Source of the DNA: Phalacrocorax aristotelis
Lineage: Eukaryota; Chordata; Aves; Suliformes; Phalacrocoracidae
Reading direction: 5' to 3'
Length of the DNA: 64,000 nt
NCBI RefSeq assembly: GCF_949628215.1
Contig: NC_134288.1
Span: forward strand, 9,989,682-10,053,681
Below the pieces are notes generated by a model that worked only from the letters and a program-made list of their open reading frames with translations, had not been told where the DNA came from and ran no database searches. Below, piece by piece: positions 1 to 10,020 of this stretch (within the stretch, counting starts at the first letter, position 1; each line of letters opens with the position of its first letter). Position numbers and translations under genes: made by a program.

Positions 1-1315
1 ATGCTCCTGGGGCTGGCTCGATGCTGACACCCAGCGCTCTCACCCTGAAGGATCTGTGCAGCCCTCGTGGCCCTGGCAGCCCTGACACCCCACTGCCAGT
101 CCTGGACCTGGCCACCCCCTGCTTGCACTCAGAGCAGGGACAGGGGGCTTTGGCCCTGGGAAACCCCCAAATACAGAGGTTTGTGGCTGGGGTAGCAATT
201 TGAGCAAAACACATATCAAATATGCTGATAGAGCCCTCCATGCCTCATGGATGTACGCCACTTATTTCTGCAGGTGACGTGAGCATGGCAGTCAGCTTGA
301 CAGGATAGACTGGCATGGCTGGGCTCAGCACCCCCAGGTCATGCCCGAGGTGATGGCTGGGAGGGGTCTGAGGTGGCTGCTCCCAGTGCATCCTGGCTGA
401 GGATGCAGAAGGCAGCAGCATCCCCTGCCCAGACTTGCTCCGGCAGCTGCAGTGCCATGGTGAGCACTTCTGTCCAGGACCAAATGTGGGCACAGCCACG
501 CCAAATTCCTGTGCCCACATCCAGCTGGGGTGCTGGGGAGAGAAGCTCCTCCAGCTTTTCTGCAAGCCTAAGGATGGCAGGATTTGGTCCATGGTTGCAC
601 TGGTGAGGATGCTGAGCACTGGGCTGGCATAGTCCCCAGCAGGGTTCCCAGCCTGGGGTCCCACTGCCCTCCAAGCCTCAGGACAGCAGTATTTGGTCCA
701 CAGTTGTGTCATTGGGGATGCCAAGCACCAGGTTGGGCTGCCGTGAGTAATGGCATGGTCCCAAGCAGGGTCCCGACACTGGGCATCCTGCCACTCCCTG
801 AGCCAGTGGCTGAGGATGAGGGACCCTATCTGGCACCCAGAGCAGCTTGGTGGTGCACTGTGAACCTCTGTGCAGTTGGGACCCCTTGAGGACAGGGCAT
901 CTCCCAGCCCTGGGGGATGGTACCCAGGCAGGCATCATCTTCATCAGTGGGGTCCAACACTGGGACCAACCCCATCCCACCAGGCTGGAGCAAGGGAAGG
1001 GACTGAGCAGGCTGGGGGAGAGGGAAAAACAGAAAAATAAAGGAGCCACCCCCTCCCCAAGCCCCAGGGCATTGCTTTGGACACTGCAAATTAGATTTTC
1101 TGAAAAGGAAATGTTTTACAGGCCATAAATTGTCTCAAAAGAAAATGGGAGGGGGGGAGAAAATTGTGCAATTTTTTGTGGATGGAAAAACAGGGGTGAC
1201 GCGGCTGGGGCAGCACGGCAGGAGCCGGTTGGGAGCTCTCCATGCTGCTGGTTGCCGGCACAGAGAGCTCCTGACCAGCTCCCGCTGCGCTGCCTCAGCT
1301 CCTGTGCTGGTGCTG
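1..1315 (-). other. RSPO4 3' UTR and downstream DNA, no other gene seen
   Basis: Lies 3' of the RSPO4 stop on the minus strand. Apart from the degenerate two-copy repeat it is unremarkable GC-rich sequence. I found no canonical AATAAA on the minus strand in this stretch, so the RSPO4 transcript end cannot be placed. Confidence 0.5.
566..784. repeat. Two-copy degenerate tandem repeat, period about 109 bp
   Basis: Two adjacent units share ordered blocks: GCCT(A/C)AGGA, then TTTGGTCCA, TGGTCCCA-like and CAGGGT(T/C)CC. It lies 3' of RSPO4. Copies were aligned by eye, so the ends are approximate. Confidence 0.45.
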
Positions 1316-1389
1316 CTAGGTACCCGTCTGCGGTTCTGTCTTCGGCTTCTTCTGTCGCTTTTTACCTTTATTTTTGGGTTCAGTTTTCT
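1316..1389 (-). CDS. RSPO4: RSPO4 coding exon 5 (basic C-terminal tail)
   Basis: Found by phase and composition. The acceptor TTCTAG|AGAAAACTG completes GAG (Glu199), followed by a Lys/Arg/Gln-rich tail containing KNKGKKRQKKPK, then a TAG stop at 1316-1318. Basic tails bind heparan sulphate in R-spondins. The tail is about 25 residues, shorter than in human RSPO4. An AATAAA hexamer lies inside the coding sequence (AAT AAA codons). Confidence 0.88.
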
Positions 1390-4300
1390 CTAGAACAGAA
1401 AAAGGAGGAGAAAAGGAGGGTTCACTCACATCCAGGCAGCAGGATCCATCCTCAGCCCCATCCATGAAATGCGGATTCCACACCCTCCCCTAGGTGTTAG
1501 CGCAGGATCCTCTTCCTGATTTGGAGAACCCCAGAGCCACCCTCCAGGTCACCAAACAGCAGCGAGAGTCTGCAGGGGGTCTGGGGGTGCTGGCAGCATG
1601 CGCAGAGGGACACCAATATGTTGCCCCCACAGCTCCCATGGCCAGACCCTAAATCCTGATACCCCCAAAATCTCCAGGAATGGGCTGAAGTCAGCTCAAC
1701 TAAACTGAGGGGCTGCCTGGAGAGACACCAACTTCCCTCTGAGCAGGAACTGGGGATGCTCCAATGCCGTGAATTGCTGCCATGGCCATGCCTGGCTCTG
1801 CCGCAGTGGTGGGCTGTGCCTCCCCTCTAGAGAAGATGGCACTGGCCACCACTGTGGGCTTGCAGAGGACCCAGACAGCCCCCAGGCGGATTAGGGCATG
1901 GTGGGAAGCGGAGTGGCCTTAGGGTGCATCTGTGCATGGGTGCTAATGATCTCCCTGGGGATGCCCTTCCTGTGCGGAAGGTCCCTGTCCAGGCGGCATA
2001 ACCCATGCACCGGTGGAGCCCAGCTGCATCCTGGTAAGGCCAACCCGCTGACAGCCTGCCAGGGACTTGGTGCTGTGTGGTCAGGTGGTTTGGATCCAAA
2101 TCTCTGTGTGCCCCAAGGGGCTGCCCCAAGCACCCTCCAGCTCCCGTCTCCACTGGCAGAGATGATCAGTGCCAAGACAACAAACAGGGATGCAGCATAA
2201 GCCCAGCTGTGCCATGGGCTCTGATGGGAAGGGGAGCCCATGCTGGGGAGCAGGACGGCTGCTGAAAAACCTGGCAGCTTCATCTCTGCTTCTACTCCTG
2301 CACCCACCACATGCTCTTCTGACCCCAAGCCAGGTGAAACAGGGGGACCCGGTGCTGCTCTCCCTGCACAGCCCCTGTGTGAAGGGCATGGGGACTAGAA
2401 CCGGCTGGTGCTGCATGTGCCAGTGCTGTTGTGGCTGATCCTTTCCAAGGGCTCCAGCTCTTTTCCTGCCCGGCTGTTTTTCGGCTCTGATCTCCCAGAC
2501 AGTTGCCACCCACAAAGGAGAGGGCACAGCACGAACACCAAGTGTCTGGAGACTGTGGCAGACACACAAGGCAGATTTACAGCAGCGTGAGGGGTTTTGT
2601 GCCCTGGCCAAGCGCAGATGCTTCTCTCTTCCAGCTGCCCAGAGATGGCTCAGAAGTGGTGGCACAAACCTCTCATCACACGGTTGGGTCCGCTGCCTTC
2701 CCCAGCTTGCTGGGGCTGGGGGTGTCTCGGCTGCATCAAGTGAACTCGCTGTCCTCCTCCAGCATCTGGATCCCATAACCCAGCACTTGGCCAGGCGGGC
2801 AGGAGCCTGGGAGCGAGGGCAGATGCACGCTTTGCCGCAACGGGGACACCAAGCAGCCTGCCGGGGAGATGGCGGCCAGGCTGAGCTGCCAGACACAGAT
2901 GGCCTGCCCGCTCCTGCCCACCCGGCCAGGGCAGCAATCAGCCGGGGCTTCTTATGGGGCACTGAAGGGATTTCCTTCTGCCTTCTTGGGGCCAGACTTG
3001 TCTCTGGAGCTGATCCCAGCTAGCAGCCTCAAGCAAGGAGCCCTGCCATTCCCTGATTCCATCCCCATGGCTCAGGGCTCCCAGTGTGCAGAGCCAGGAG
3101 GCCAAATGATTCACCAGGGTGCCATTGCCTTCCCAGTCACCCCAGAAGATGGGATGCCTCTGAAGTGCCAGCACCACAGTCCCTACCGCCAGGACGTGCT
3201 ATGTACGAGGCAGGGCTGGGCACAGGCACCCGCCTGGCACCACGCCACGGGACACCATGCTCCAGAGCAGCCTGTCCTCCCACACCAAATTTGCCACATC
3301 AAACTGTCACCAGCTCTCTGGGTTCAGAGTTGGCACAGCCCGGCAGGGAGGCGAACATCCCTGAAATCGATGCCACCTGGCTCCCCAAAGCTGTGAGTCG
3401 GGGCCCAGGCTGGGATAGAAATCATCTCCTCCATGCTGTCAGCAGGAAAGTATTGTTTATGTTTGATGATGCTGAGATGAAGCTACTCTCCTGGCTCCAC
3501 AGCCCCAGCCTCAGCATGCATGCCTTCTATTATTGCCCCCCTTTCTCCATCCTTTTTCTTTTCCTCCCCTTGCAGTCCTTTCCTCCGCCGCCCTCAGCCC
3601 CCGCCACGCTGGCGGTGCCGGCCGGCACGTCCCACAGCACACAGTGAGTCTGCATCTCTGAACTGCAAACCTCTGCACTGCTGGGGCCAGGAGCTCAGGC
3701 CCTACAGATCAGTATCTCATGCAATCCCCCTTTCTGCCACTTACTACGTGGAGATTTATTAGAACAGCTTAGGTCCAGCAGATTGCATCCAAGAATGACG
3801 TCAGCTGCCTCCCGGTTCCCATTGCCAGCCACATGCCTGTACCCGCACCGCCCGGCCAGACCCCGTGCCAGGTCTGGGTGCTGCGAGAGGATGTGGGGAG
3901 CCCCATGCCAGGGAGCCCCCAGTCCAGGGGACACTGTGCTACCATGGTGGGAGGAGGCACAGAAGCAGGGGCAAACATCTGACCAGGCAAGCCATGGAGA
4001 AGGACCCTGCCCTGAGGGTGTCTCCCAAAGCTTTGGCAATGAGAAATCCCCTGGGTGATGCCCTCCAACTCCATGAGCACTGATGGCATTTTGGGGGCTT
4101 TCAGGTTTTTGCAGGAACCTCCCTCACAGGCCTCAACCCTTGTTATTCACAACTGGGAGGCACAAAGCCATAGCCATGCCTTTGCCTTCGCAAGCATGGC
4201 AGGATGGGATCTGGAGCTCGGCAGCCTTGTCCCGCTGCTGTGGCTCACGCCAGTGTCTGTCCCAGCCAGGCGGTGGAAAGGGACGCCGGCCGGTCCCAGG

Positions 4301-7300
4301 CAGTCTCAGGGGCTGCCGGTCGGAGCAGCCAGCCTGGCACACTGCCTGCGGGGGTCCCCGCCAGCCCCGCAGCCAGCGCCAGCGCCAGGGCTGGAGCTGC
4401 TCAGCACATGTGCCTGAGACAGTGGCTTTCTCCAGAACTGCACGGTTACAGCCACCAGCCTCAAAATGCTTGGGAGATGACAGCCAGGCTCGCCAGCCAC
4501 TGCTGGACTGCTGCCACCACCCCAGTCCCACAGCATGCCTTGGGGCTCACTTTGGAGGGGCAGGAAGCCACCCCCAAGGCCAGGGGATGGCAGGCAGAGC
4601 GGTGCTCACCTCCTGGGCAGTGCTTCCTCATGCGGCACTTCCTTGTCTCCAGCAGCTCAGGGCAGGCAGCCCCCTCCTCCCGGGCAGCCCCCAGCACCTC
4701 CCGGACCCGTGTCTCCACACCCCACTTGCAGCCGCAGGTCCGGCCCTCATGGGTGCAGGTGCTCCACTGGCTCCAGGGCCCCAGCTCACATGTCTCTGCA
4801 GGGGACAGGGGTGCAGGGTGGGGGACAGTGACCATGCAGCACAAGGCATGTCCCCAGGGATCATAGCCATCAGGTGCTGCTTACCTTGGCACTCGCGGGT
4901 GTCAGGTTGTGCTGCGGTGCTGGGCGGGCACTGCCGAAAGCACTGGCCTTTGTGCAAGTAAAACTTGTCTTTGCACTTCATGCAGAAGTCTCTGCTGAAG
5001 CAGCTCTCGCAGCTGGGTGATCTGCACTCTGCCGGGAAGGAGGGCTGGTCAGCCAGGTGAGCCTGAGGGCTGGCACGTGGCGAGCCTGGAGCCAGCAGCC
5101 CTGGTACCCACTGGGGACACAAAGCCCTTTGCAAATCTGCGGGGTCCAGGCTGCAGCTCTGGGCAGGGGAAAAGGGGAGGAAGGCCCATGGCCCAGCTGC
5201 CCCCAGCTCTCACTGCTGCCACTGGCTCTGTGCCACCAGGGATGCTGTGGGAAATGCAGCAGTTGCCCTTCCTGCGGTGCTGGTGCCCACAGGGCACAAA
5301 GGGGAGGCAGGGGCACTGGGAGGATCAGGGGGCCCTGGCTGGCATGGGACATACTTGTGCATCTGTTGACCTCCAGACCCCGCACACCAAAGTAGCCAGG
5401 GGGGCAGGTGTGGACACACATCCCATACTGGCGGATGCCATCCCTCCAGATGAGCAGGAAGAGCCGCTGGTGGCAGGTGATGCAGCCGTTGTCCTCCGAG
5501 CACAGGACACAGCCCGTGCAGTTCTCCAGCAGGCCAGCACTCGCTGCAGGGACAAACAATGGAAAGGGGCTGCGGCATGGCTGTGGAACATGTGCATGGC
5601 ACAGCCAAGGCTCTGGTGAGGGTCCTGGCCCTGTGGTAGCCCCTCTCCAAACCTCGGGGGTGACAGCACTGTTCCTATCTCCCTGCAGACACCTCCCCAC
5701 CTCCGTCCACTCCCCAAAATCCCCTCTATCCCCAGGCTGGCAGATTCGGGGATGTGCAGACCCATCGCTCCCCGCTACACTCAGCTCGGACATCACTGCC
5801 TCCATCATCCCAGGGTGCAGGGCTGAGGGTTCAACCCATGCCCAGCTCTGCCCAAGGGTGCCAGCCTGAGCCCTGTTCCAACACCAGCCGTGCACATCCT
5901 GTGGGAAGCATCCTAGCACCAGCTAAACAACGGCTCAGTCAATGGGTAGAAATACGCTCTGACCTGGATTAATGAGTTAATGCCTGCTAAGTGTCAGGGG
6001 ACAAACAGCATTTTAGAAACACTCAAGAGGAGCTGAGATAAGGATCTGCCTGGTTGCTCAAGAGCCTCCAATGCCTCCCTGGCTGCCTTTGCAGTGCTCC
6101 GGACCAGGGTGATGGCGGCCAGCCCGGAGGTGGGCTCTGTTCCCAGGGACAAGGACAGGGTGCCCACCCCCATCAACCTGCAGCCCCCGGTGGGGCCCAC
6201 AGAGACCCTGCTGACTGCTGCTACTCCCAAAGCCAGCTCCCTGCACCCAGAGAAATGCAGCCTGGAGAGATGCTTCACACACAGGGGCACTTTGGCAGCT
6301 GAGTAGCTGAGGCCCGAGCATTGGGGGCTACCTGTGCCCAATGTCTTTCTGCACTCCCAGGCTGGCTGGGCACTTCTGTAAGGGGCCACCAAGCTCCTAC
6401 GTGCAGGTGGCCAATGCCTCTGCTGTGTTGGGAAGCGTTCGCTCAGCTCTGGCACTGTGGGCTCCACCAGGTGCTCCTGAGCAAAGGTTCATGTTGTGCA
6501 GCGGTGACAGTGCCAGCAACGTCAGCGCTGCATGCTCAGGCCCCAGGATCCACCTGCCAGCAGATCTGAGAGCATTAAGATGATTTTTGGGGAAGCGCTA
6601 AGAAGGCAGCTGCCCTGGAGAGAGCAGAGCCCAGCACCTGCAGCTGGGACAGGTGGGGGCTGATGTGGCCCACCGGGTCTAAGCCCTTGCAGCTCCAGTC
6701 TCCACAGAGCCAAGCGGGTGAGGGTAAGCCAAACGAGCCACGGCACTGGGTGCTGCCCAGCACAGACACAGGTTTCAGTCCCAGGAGTGATCCCTGGCAC
6801 TGATCCTCTCTGAGCCCCAGAAGCTGACAGCAGAAGGGATCCACAGCTATGGTGGCCAGAGCAGAGGGACTGGTGGAAAGCAGAGGTTCGTGCTGGGGAA
6901 GCCGGGGGAGATGCTGGCAGATGATGCCTTGCAGCCCTGTGTGCTGGTCCCCAGCACAATGTTCCCTCGTGCAAGCTGGTCCCTGGTGTAGTGGTGCCAT
7001 GTAGCTGTCCCCAAGCTGGCTCATCCCGGTCCCCTCCCTGTGACACAGGGGTTTGGATGACAGCATGGTGCGGCGCGTCTGGGAGGCTTTGTTAGGACTG
7101 CATCTGCTGAGAGTGCGCTAACGAAGCACGTTGGATCCATTAAGTTGTTATGGTCTCCGTTACATATTTACCAAACACTGACAACATTTGTGTTCCTGGC
7201 TGCAGCTGGAGCAACTTCCCTGGAGACCCAGGGATTTACGAGCCTCTTTCCCTTTTCTAATTCTTTTTGATGATTTTTTTTTTTTTTTGCCGCTCTCCCT

Positions 7301-9101
7301 CCAACCCCCATCTGGGGCAGGGAAGCTGGGGAGCCCTGCGCAGGCTCTGGGGCCTTGTTCCTGTCACTGGCTTTAAAAATAGCCCCATGGTGCGGAGCTG
7401 GGGGAAGGCTCGGCTGGCCGGGTCCCACTCCTCCACCCCGTGGGGCTGCCGGCACGGCAGGGCTGCCGGCACGCGCCTCTGCTGCTGGGAGCGATGCCGG
7501 AGAGCTGCTGCAGAGTCGGCGGAGGGCTGTGCTGCACAACGGGATGTGGCTCACACCAAAACTATGGGACCACGGAAATTAGAGACACCTGGTGGGTTTG
7601 CCTCCCTCTGCCCAGCAGTGATTGCAGACCCAGAGTGCAGGGCTGAGCTGAGACGGGGGGCACACAGGATACCAGGGTGCCCAGGTGGGTGCTCCCTGCT
7701 TGGGTTGTGCCAGACGTCAATGTGGCATCAGCCATTGCTGCCAGCCCCAGTCCCAGCACTGCTGCCGTGGGCTCTGCAGGCACCAGGAGGCTTCTGGGCA
7801 CTGGGCTGCCCAGACCATCTCTCCGTGGCAGTAGGGTATGGCTGTAGGCAGCTCCTGGTGGCAGTGGGGCGACTGTGGGGTGCTGCAGCATCCCTCTTGG
7901 CTCCTGGCCCCTGGAGACCTTGCTGGCCCTTCTGGACTGGTTATACAGGGACAGACAACACATGTTCAATGCAGGGAGCTGAGATCAGACACCTGGGTGC
8001 TGCCAGGACCTGAGGCCCCTATGCATCCCATAGCATCAGGCCACTTGATATCAAGCATTAGCAGCCAGAGTGCTGGCCCTGTGGCACCCCAAGCCCCTCT
8101 TGGTGCCAGGCTGTTTCCAATCAGAGGCATTTCAACTGCCAGCCTGGCCACCCACATAATCACATGCGCCCACTGACTCTGCACATCTTTAACATGCGAC
8201 AGCTGCAAGGAAAGCTGTCTGGGCTCCAGCCCCGACCCCTGAGAGCCCTGCTCCTGCCAGGTCCTGTCCCTACCCCAGCAGACAGAAGTTCCAAAACTGA
8301 CCTGCTCCCGGTGCAGAGCCAGGTGTCAGCCCTGGCCCCACTCCCCATGGCCAGGTGTCACTGCGCGGCACTGCCTGGCAGGGGGACGTGCGCTGATGCC
8401 CAACAGGGGTGCAAATACTTCGTCAGAGCCCCAGTGCACACTCTGCCCTGTGCCTTGGCACCAAACAGCAGCTTGGCTGATGCCTCTGCACAGGGGAAAG
8501 ATGGGGCAGGGGGACAATGGCTCTGAGTATCCATCCAGGAGGTTCTACTGCTCATGCACTTAATGTATTAAGTAGAGAAGGGAAATACTGGAAAATCAGC
8601 CCGTTCTGCACTATCCCCACTGTGCCTGGCTCTCCTGGGGTTTGCAAAGCTGGTCCCCATTCCAGCCAGCATCCCCCTGTCCCCTACCAGCCCCAAGGGC
8701 AGGGCTGGCATTGGGCAGGCAGTGCTATGGGGCTGACCATTGCCTTCTCCATGCACCTACCCTGAGCCAGCCCCATGCCATGCACCAAGAGGGGAATGCA
8801 GCTGGTCTCCAACAGGGCCCGAGGGACTGGCTGAGGAGGATGCTGGTTCCCGGCTCCTTCCAGCCCTGGGCGTAGATCAGTCCCGTTTCATACCTCCTGC
8901 CCACTCTGCACAGGCAGCGCAGGCAGCTCCGGCACTGGCAGGGGAGGCAGGGGCCAGCAGTCCCGCATCACAGAGCCACCCCACAGTACCTGAGTGGGAC
9001 GAGCCGGCCACGCACACTGTACCTTGCTTCTTCCATCGGTTCTGCGTGAGCATTTCCACGGAGCTGATGAATAACAGCAACATGAATATTATCCACAGCA
9101 T
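1316..9101 (-). CDS. RSPO4: R-spondin-4, five coding exons (complete, 223 aa)
   Basis: Secreted Wnt/beta-catenin potentiator; R-spondins bridge LGR4/5/6 and the E3 ligases ZNRF3/RNF43 and so spare Frizzled receptors. In humans RSPO4 loss causes anonychia. Coding exons on the minus strand: 9023-9101, 5355-5543, 4885-5028, 4610-4795 and 1316-1389; they total 672 nt and join in phase with GT-AG introns. Seen in the translation: a signal peptide (about residues 1-19), two furin-like Cys-rich repeats (about 34-88 and 91-127), a TSP1 repeat (about 130-197) with WSQWSTC, and a Lys-rich tail (199-223). By analogy with RSPO1, R60 and Q65 (in RDGIRQ) would contact ZNRF3/RNF43 and F100/F104 (in CFSRDFC) would contact LGR. 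N34 lies in an NCT sequon. The human protein is 234 aa. The start is the methionine that opens the hydrophobic leader, as in human RSPO4. Identification is very secure. Confidence 0.96.
3796..3803. promoter_or_regulatory. Perfect CRE palindrome TGACGTCA in RSPO4 intron 4
   Basis: An exact cAMP-response-element octamer lies in the intron between RSPO4 coding exons 4 and 5. CREB/ATF binding is known for this motif; function here is unproven. Confidence 0.3.
4610..4795 (-). CDS. RSPO4: RSPO4 coding exon 4 (thrombospondin type 1 repeat)
   Basis: Codes the TSP1 domain: CELGPWSQWSTC, RTCGCKWG, a VETRVRE stretch and KCRMRKHCPG. W135 and W138 form the WxxW pattern that is C-mannosylated in TSP1 repeats. 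The donor is G|GTGAGC. Confidence 0.95.
4885..5028 (-). CDS. RSPO4: RSPO4 coding exon 3 (furin-like repeat 2)
   Basis: Codes the second furin-like repeat, with CESCFSRDFCMKC and YLHKGQCF. The split codons restore K90 at its start and E128 at its end. The acceptor is GGCAG|AGTGC and the donor G|GTAAGC. Confidence 0.95.
5355..5543 (-). CDS. RSPO4: RSPO4 coding exon 2 (furin-like repeat 1)
   Basis: Codes the first furin-like repeat (about residues 27-89), with NCTGC, CSEDNGC, the RDGIRQYG ligase-binding loop and CPPGYFG. The acceptor is CTGCAG|CGAGTG and the donor A|GTATGT; both ends are phase 1. Confidence 0.95.
7060..7289. other. AT-richer, low-repeat segment in RSPO4 intron 1 with a T15 tract
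   Basis: This block contrasts with its GC-rich surroundings, contains CATTAAG/TTAACG-like words, and ends with fifteen T residues at 7274-7288. It could be a conserved non-coding element; that cannot be judged without alignment. Confidence 0.3.
9023..9101 (-). CDS. RSPO4: RSPO4 coding exon 1 (signal peptide)
   Basis: Codes residues 1-26: a hydrophobic leader starting MLWIIF, then the basic NRWKKQ that matches NRRKKQ of human RSPO4. The donor is G|GTACAG, phase 1. The frame stays open upstream to an ATG at 9287, but that longer N-terminus has no leader character and no counterpart I know. Confidence 0.93.
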
Positions 9102-9368
9102 CTGGGCAGGAGTAATTTTGGGCAGGGAAGAAATCAAATCATCCAAGCGGCTGGTGGGTTCGTCTCCTGCCAGAGCCAGCCAGCCAAGGGGCGGTGGGAG
9201 GGAGGAGAGCGGCTCTGGGCTCACACCATCCCACCCCGGCGCTGCTGCAGGCACACAGCCACGCTTTAAGGTGGCATGAGCCGGCAAACCCCAGGCAGGC
9301 AGGGGCTGTCAGGCCAGGGGAGCGCTCATGGTGTCAGCGAAGTGCCGGCTGCTCCGGGGAGCTCTGCC

Positions 9369-9374
9369 TTTATA
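9369..9374 (-). promoter_or_regulatory. RSPO4: TATA box of RSPO4
   Basis: The minus strand reads GGCTATAAAGGCAG here, about 270 bp upstream of the RSPO4 start codon. This implies transcription starting near 9340 and a 5' UTR of about 240 nt with no intron. The motif is seen directly; its use is inferred. Confidence 0.55.
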
Positions 9375-9408
9375 GCCTGTGCCAGCCCCCTCTTCTCACC
9401 CCCCCCTT

Positions 9409-9430
9409 CAAAATAATAATAATACTAAAA
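9409..9430. repeat. Short (AAT)n microsatellite and A-rich tract
   Basis: Simple AATAATAAT followed by an A-run, just upstream of the RSPO4 TATA box. Confidence 0.6.
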
Positions 9431-9845
9431 AAAATCCCCCAGCAGCAACAAAGCGACTCGCAAACAAATTGGCTGGAGTCCCCCCCCGCCAGAGCACTCC
9501 AGCCGCCACCTCGGCTGGGAACTGTCCCACTGTCCCGCCGCGGTCCGACTGTCCCGCTGCCATCCCAGCGCCGGGGTCACGGCGAAGCCCCCTGCCATTT
9601 GGGGGAAGGTGGAGCTAGGCGGGTGACGCTGCCTGCGCCAGCCCCCCCCCGGGCTCAGCCCCCCGATCCCGGCCCCGGCAGGCCTGGGGGGGCTGGCAGC
9701 AGCCCCTGGGCAGGCCGGCTGGCTGGGAGCCGCGGTGGGTCTCCGGCAGCTCCGGCAGCGGCTGCGGATCTGCCCTTGCTGTCCCCAGGATTGCAGCTGA
9801 CTCTGATTTTCCGAGTGCCTCGTAACTCACCTCCCTCTGAGCTAC

Positions 9846-10020
9846 AGGAGCTGTGCTGAGCCGATCTGAACTGAGCTGAGCTGTGCTGAGCTAAGCTGAG
9901 CTGAGCCCAGCTGAGCTGTGCCAATCCGAGCCAAGCTGCGTGAGGCTGAGCTGAGCTGTGCGGAGCCAAGCTAAGCCGTGTCAAGCCAAGCCATGCCACA
10001 CTAAGCTGAGCTTCACTGAA
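9846..10020. repeat. Degenerate GAGCT/GCTGA pentamer array
   Basis: About 175 bp of variants of GCTGA (GAGCTGAGCTGTGCTGAGCT and related). It lies upstream of RSPO4. The unit resembles the GAGCT/GGGCT pentamer of immunoglobulin switch regions, but nothing else here suggests an immunoglobulin locus. Confidence 0.75.

Noticed and set aside
2081-2962. A 293-codon minus-strand open frame in RSPO4 intron 4
   Set aside because: Intronic on the RSPO4 strand, no domain, and typical of GC-rich non-coding DNA.
4083-4961. A 292-codon plus-strand open frame opposite RSPO4 exons
   Set aside because: It is an antisense shadow of the Cys-rich RSPO4 exons 3 and 4.
9846-10020. An immunoglobulin switch region
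   Set aside because: Only the pentamer matches. There are no immunoglobulin exons, and the flanking genes are RSPO4 and PSMF1.
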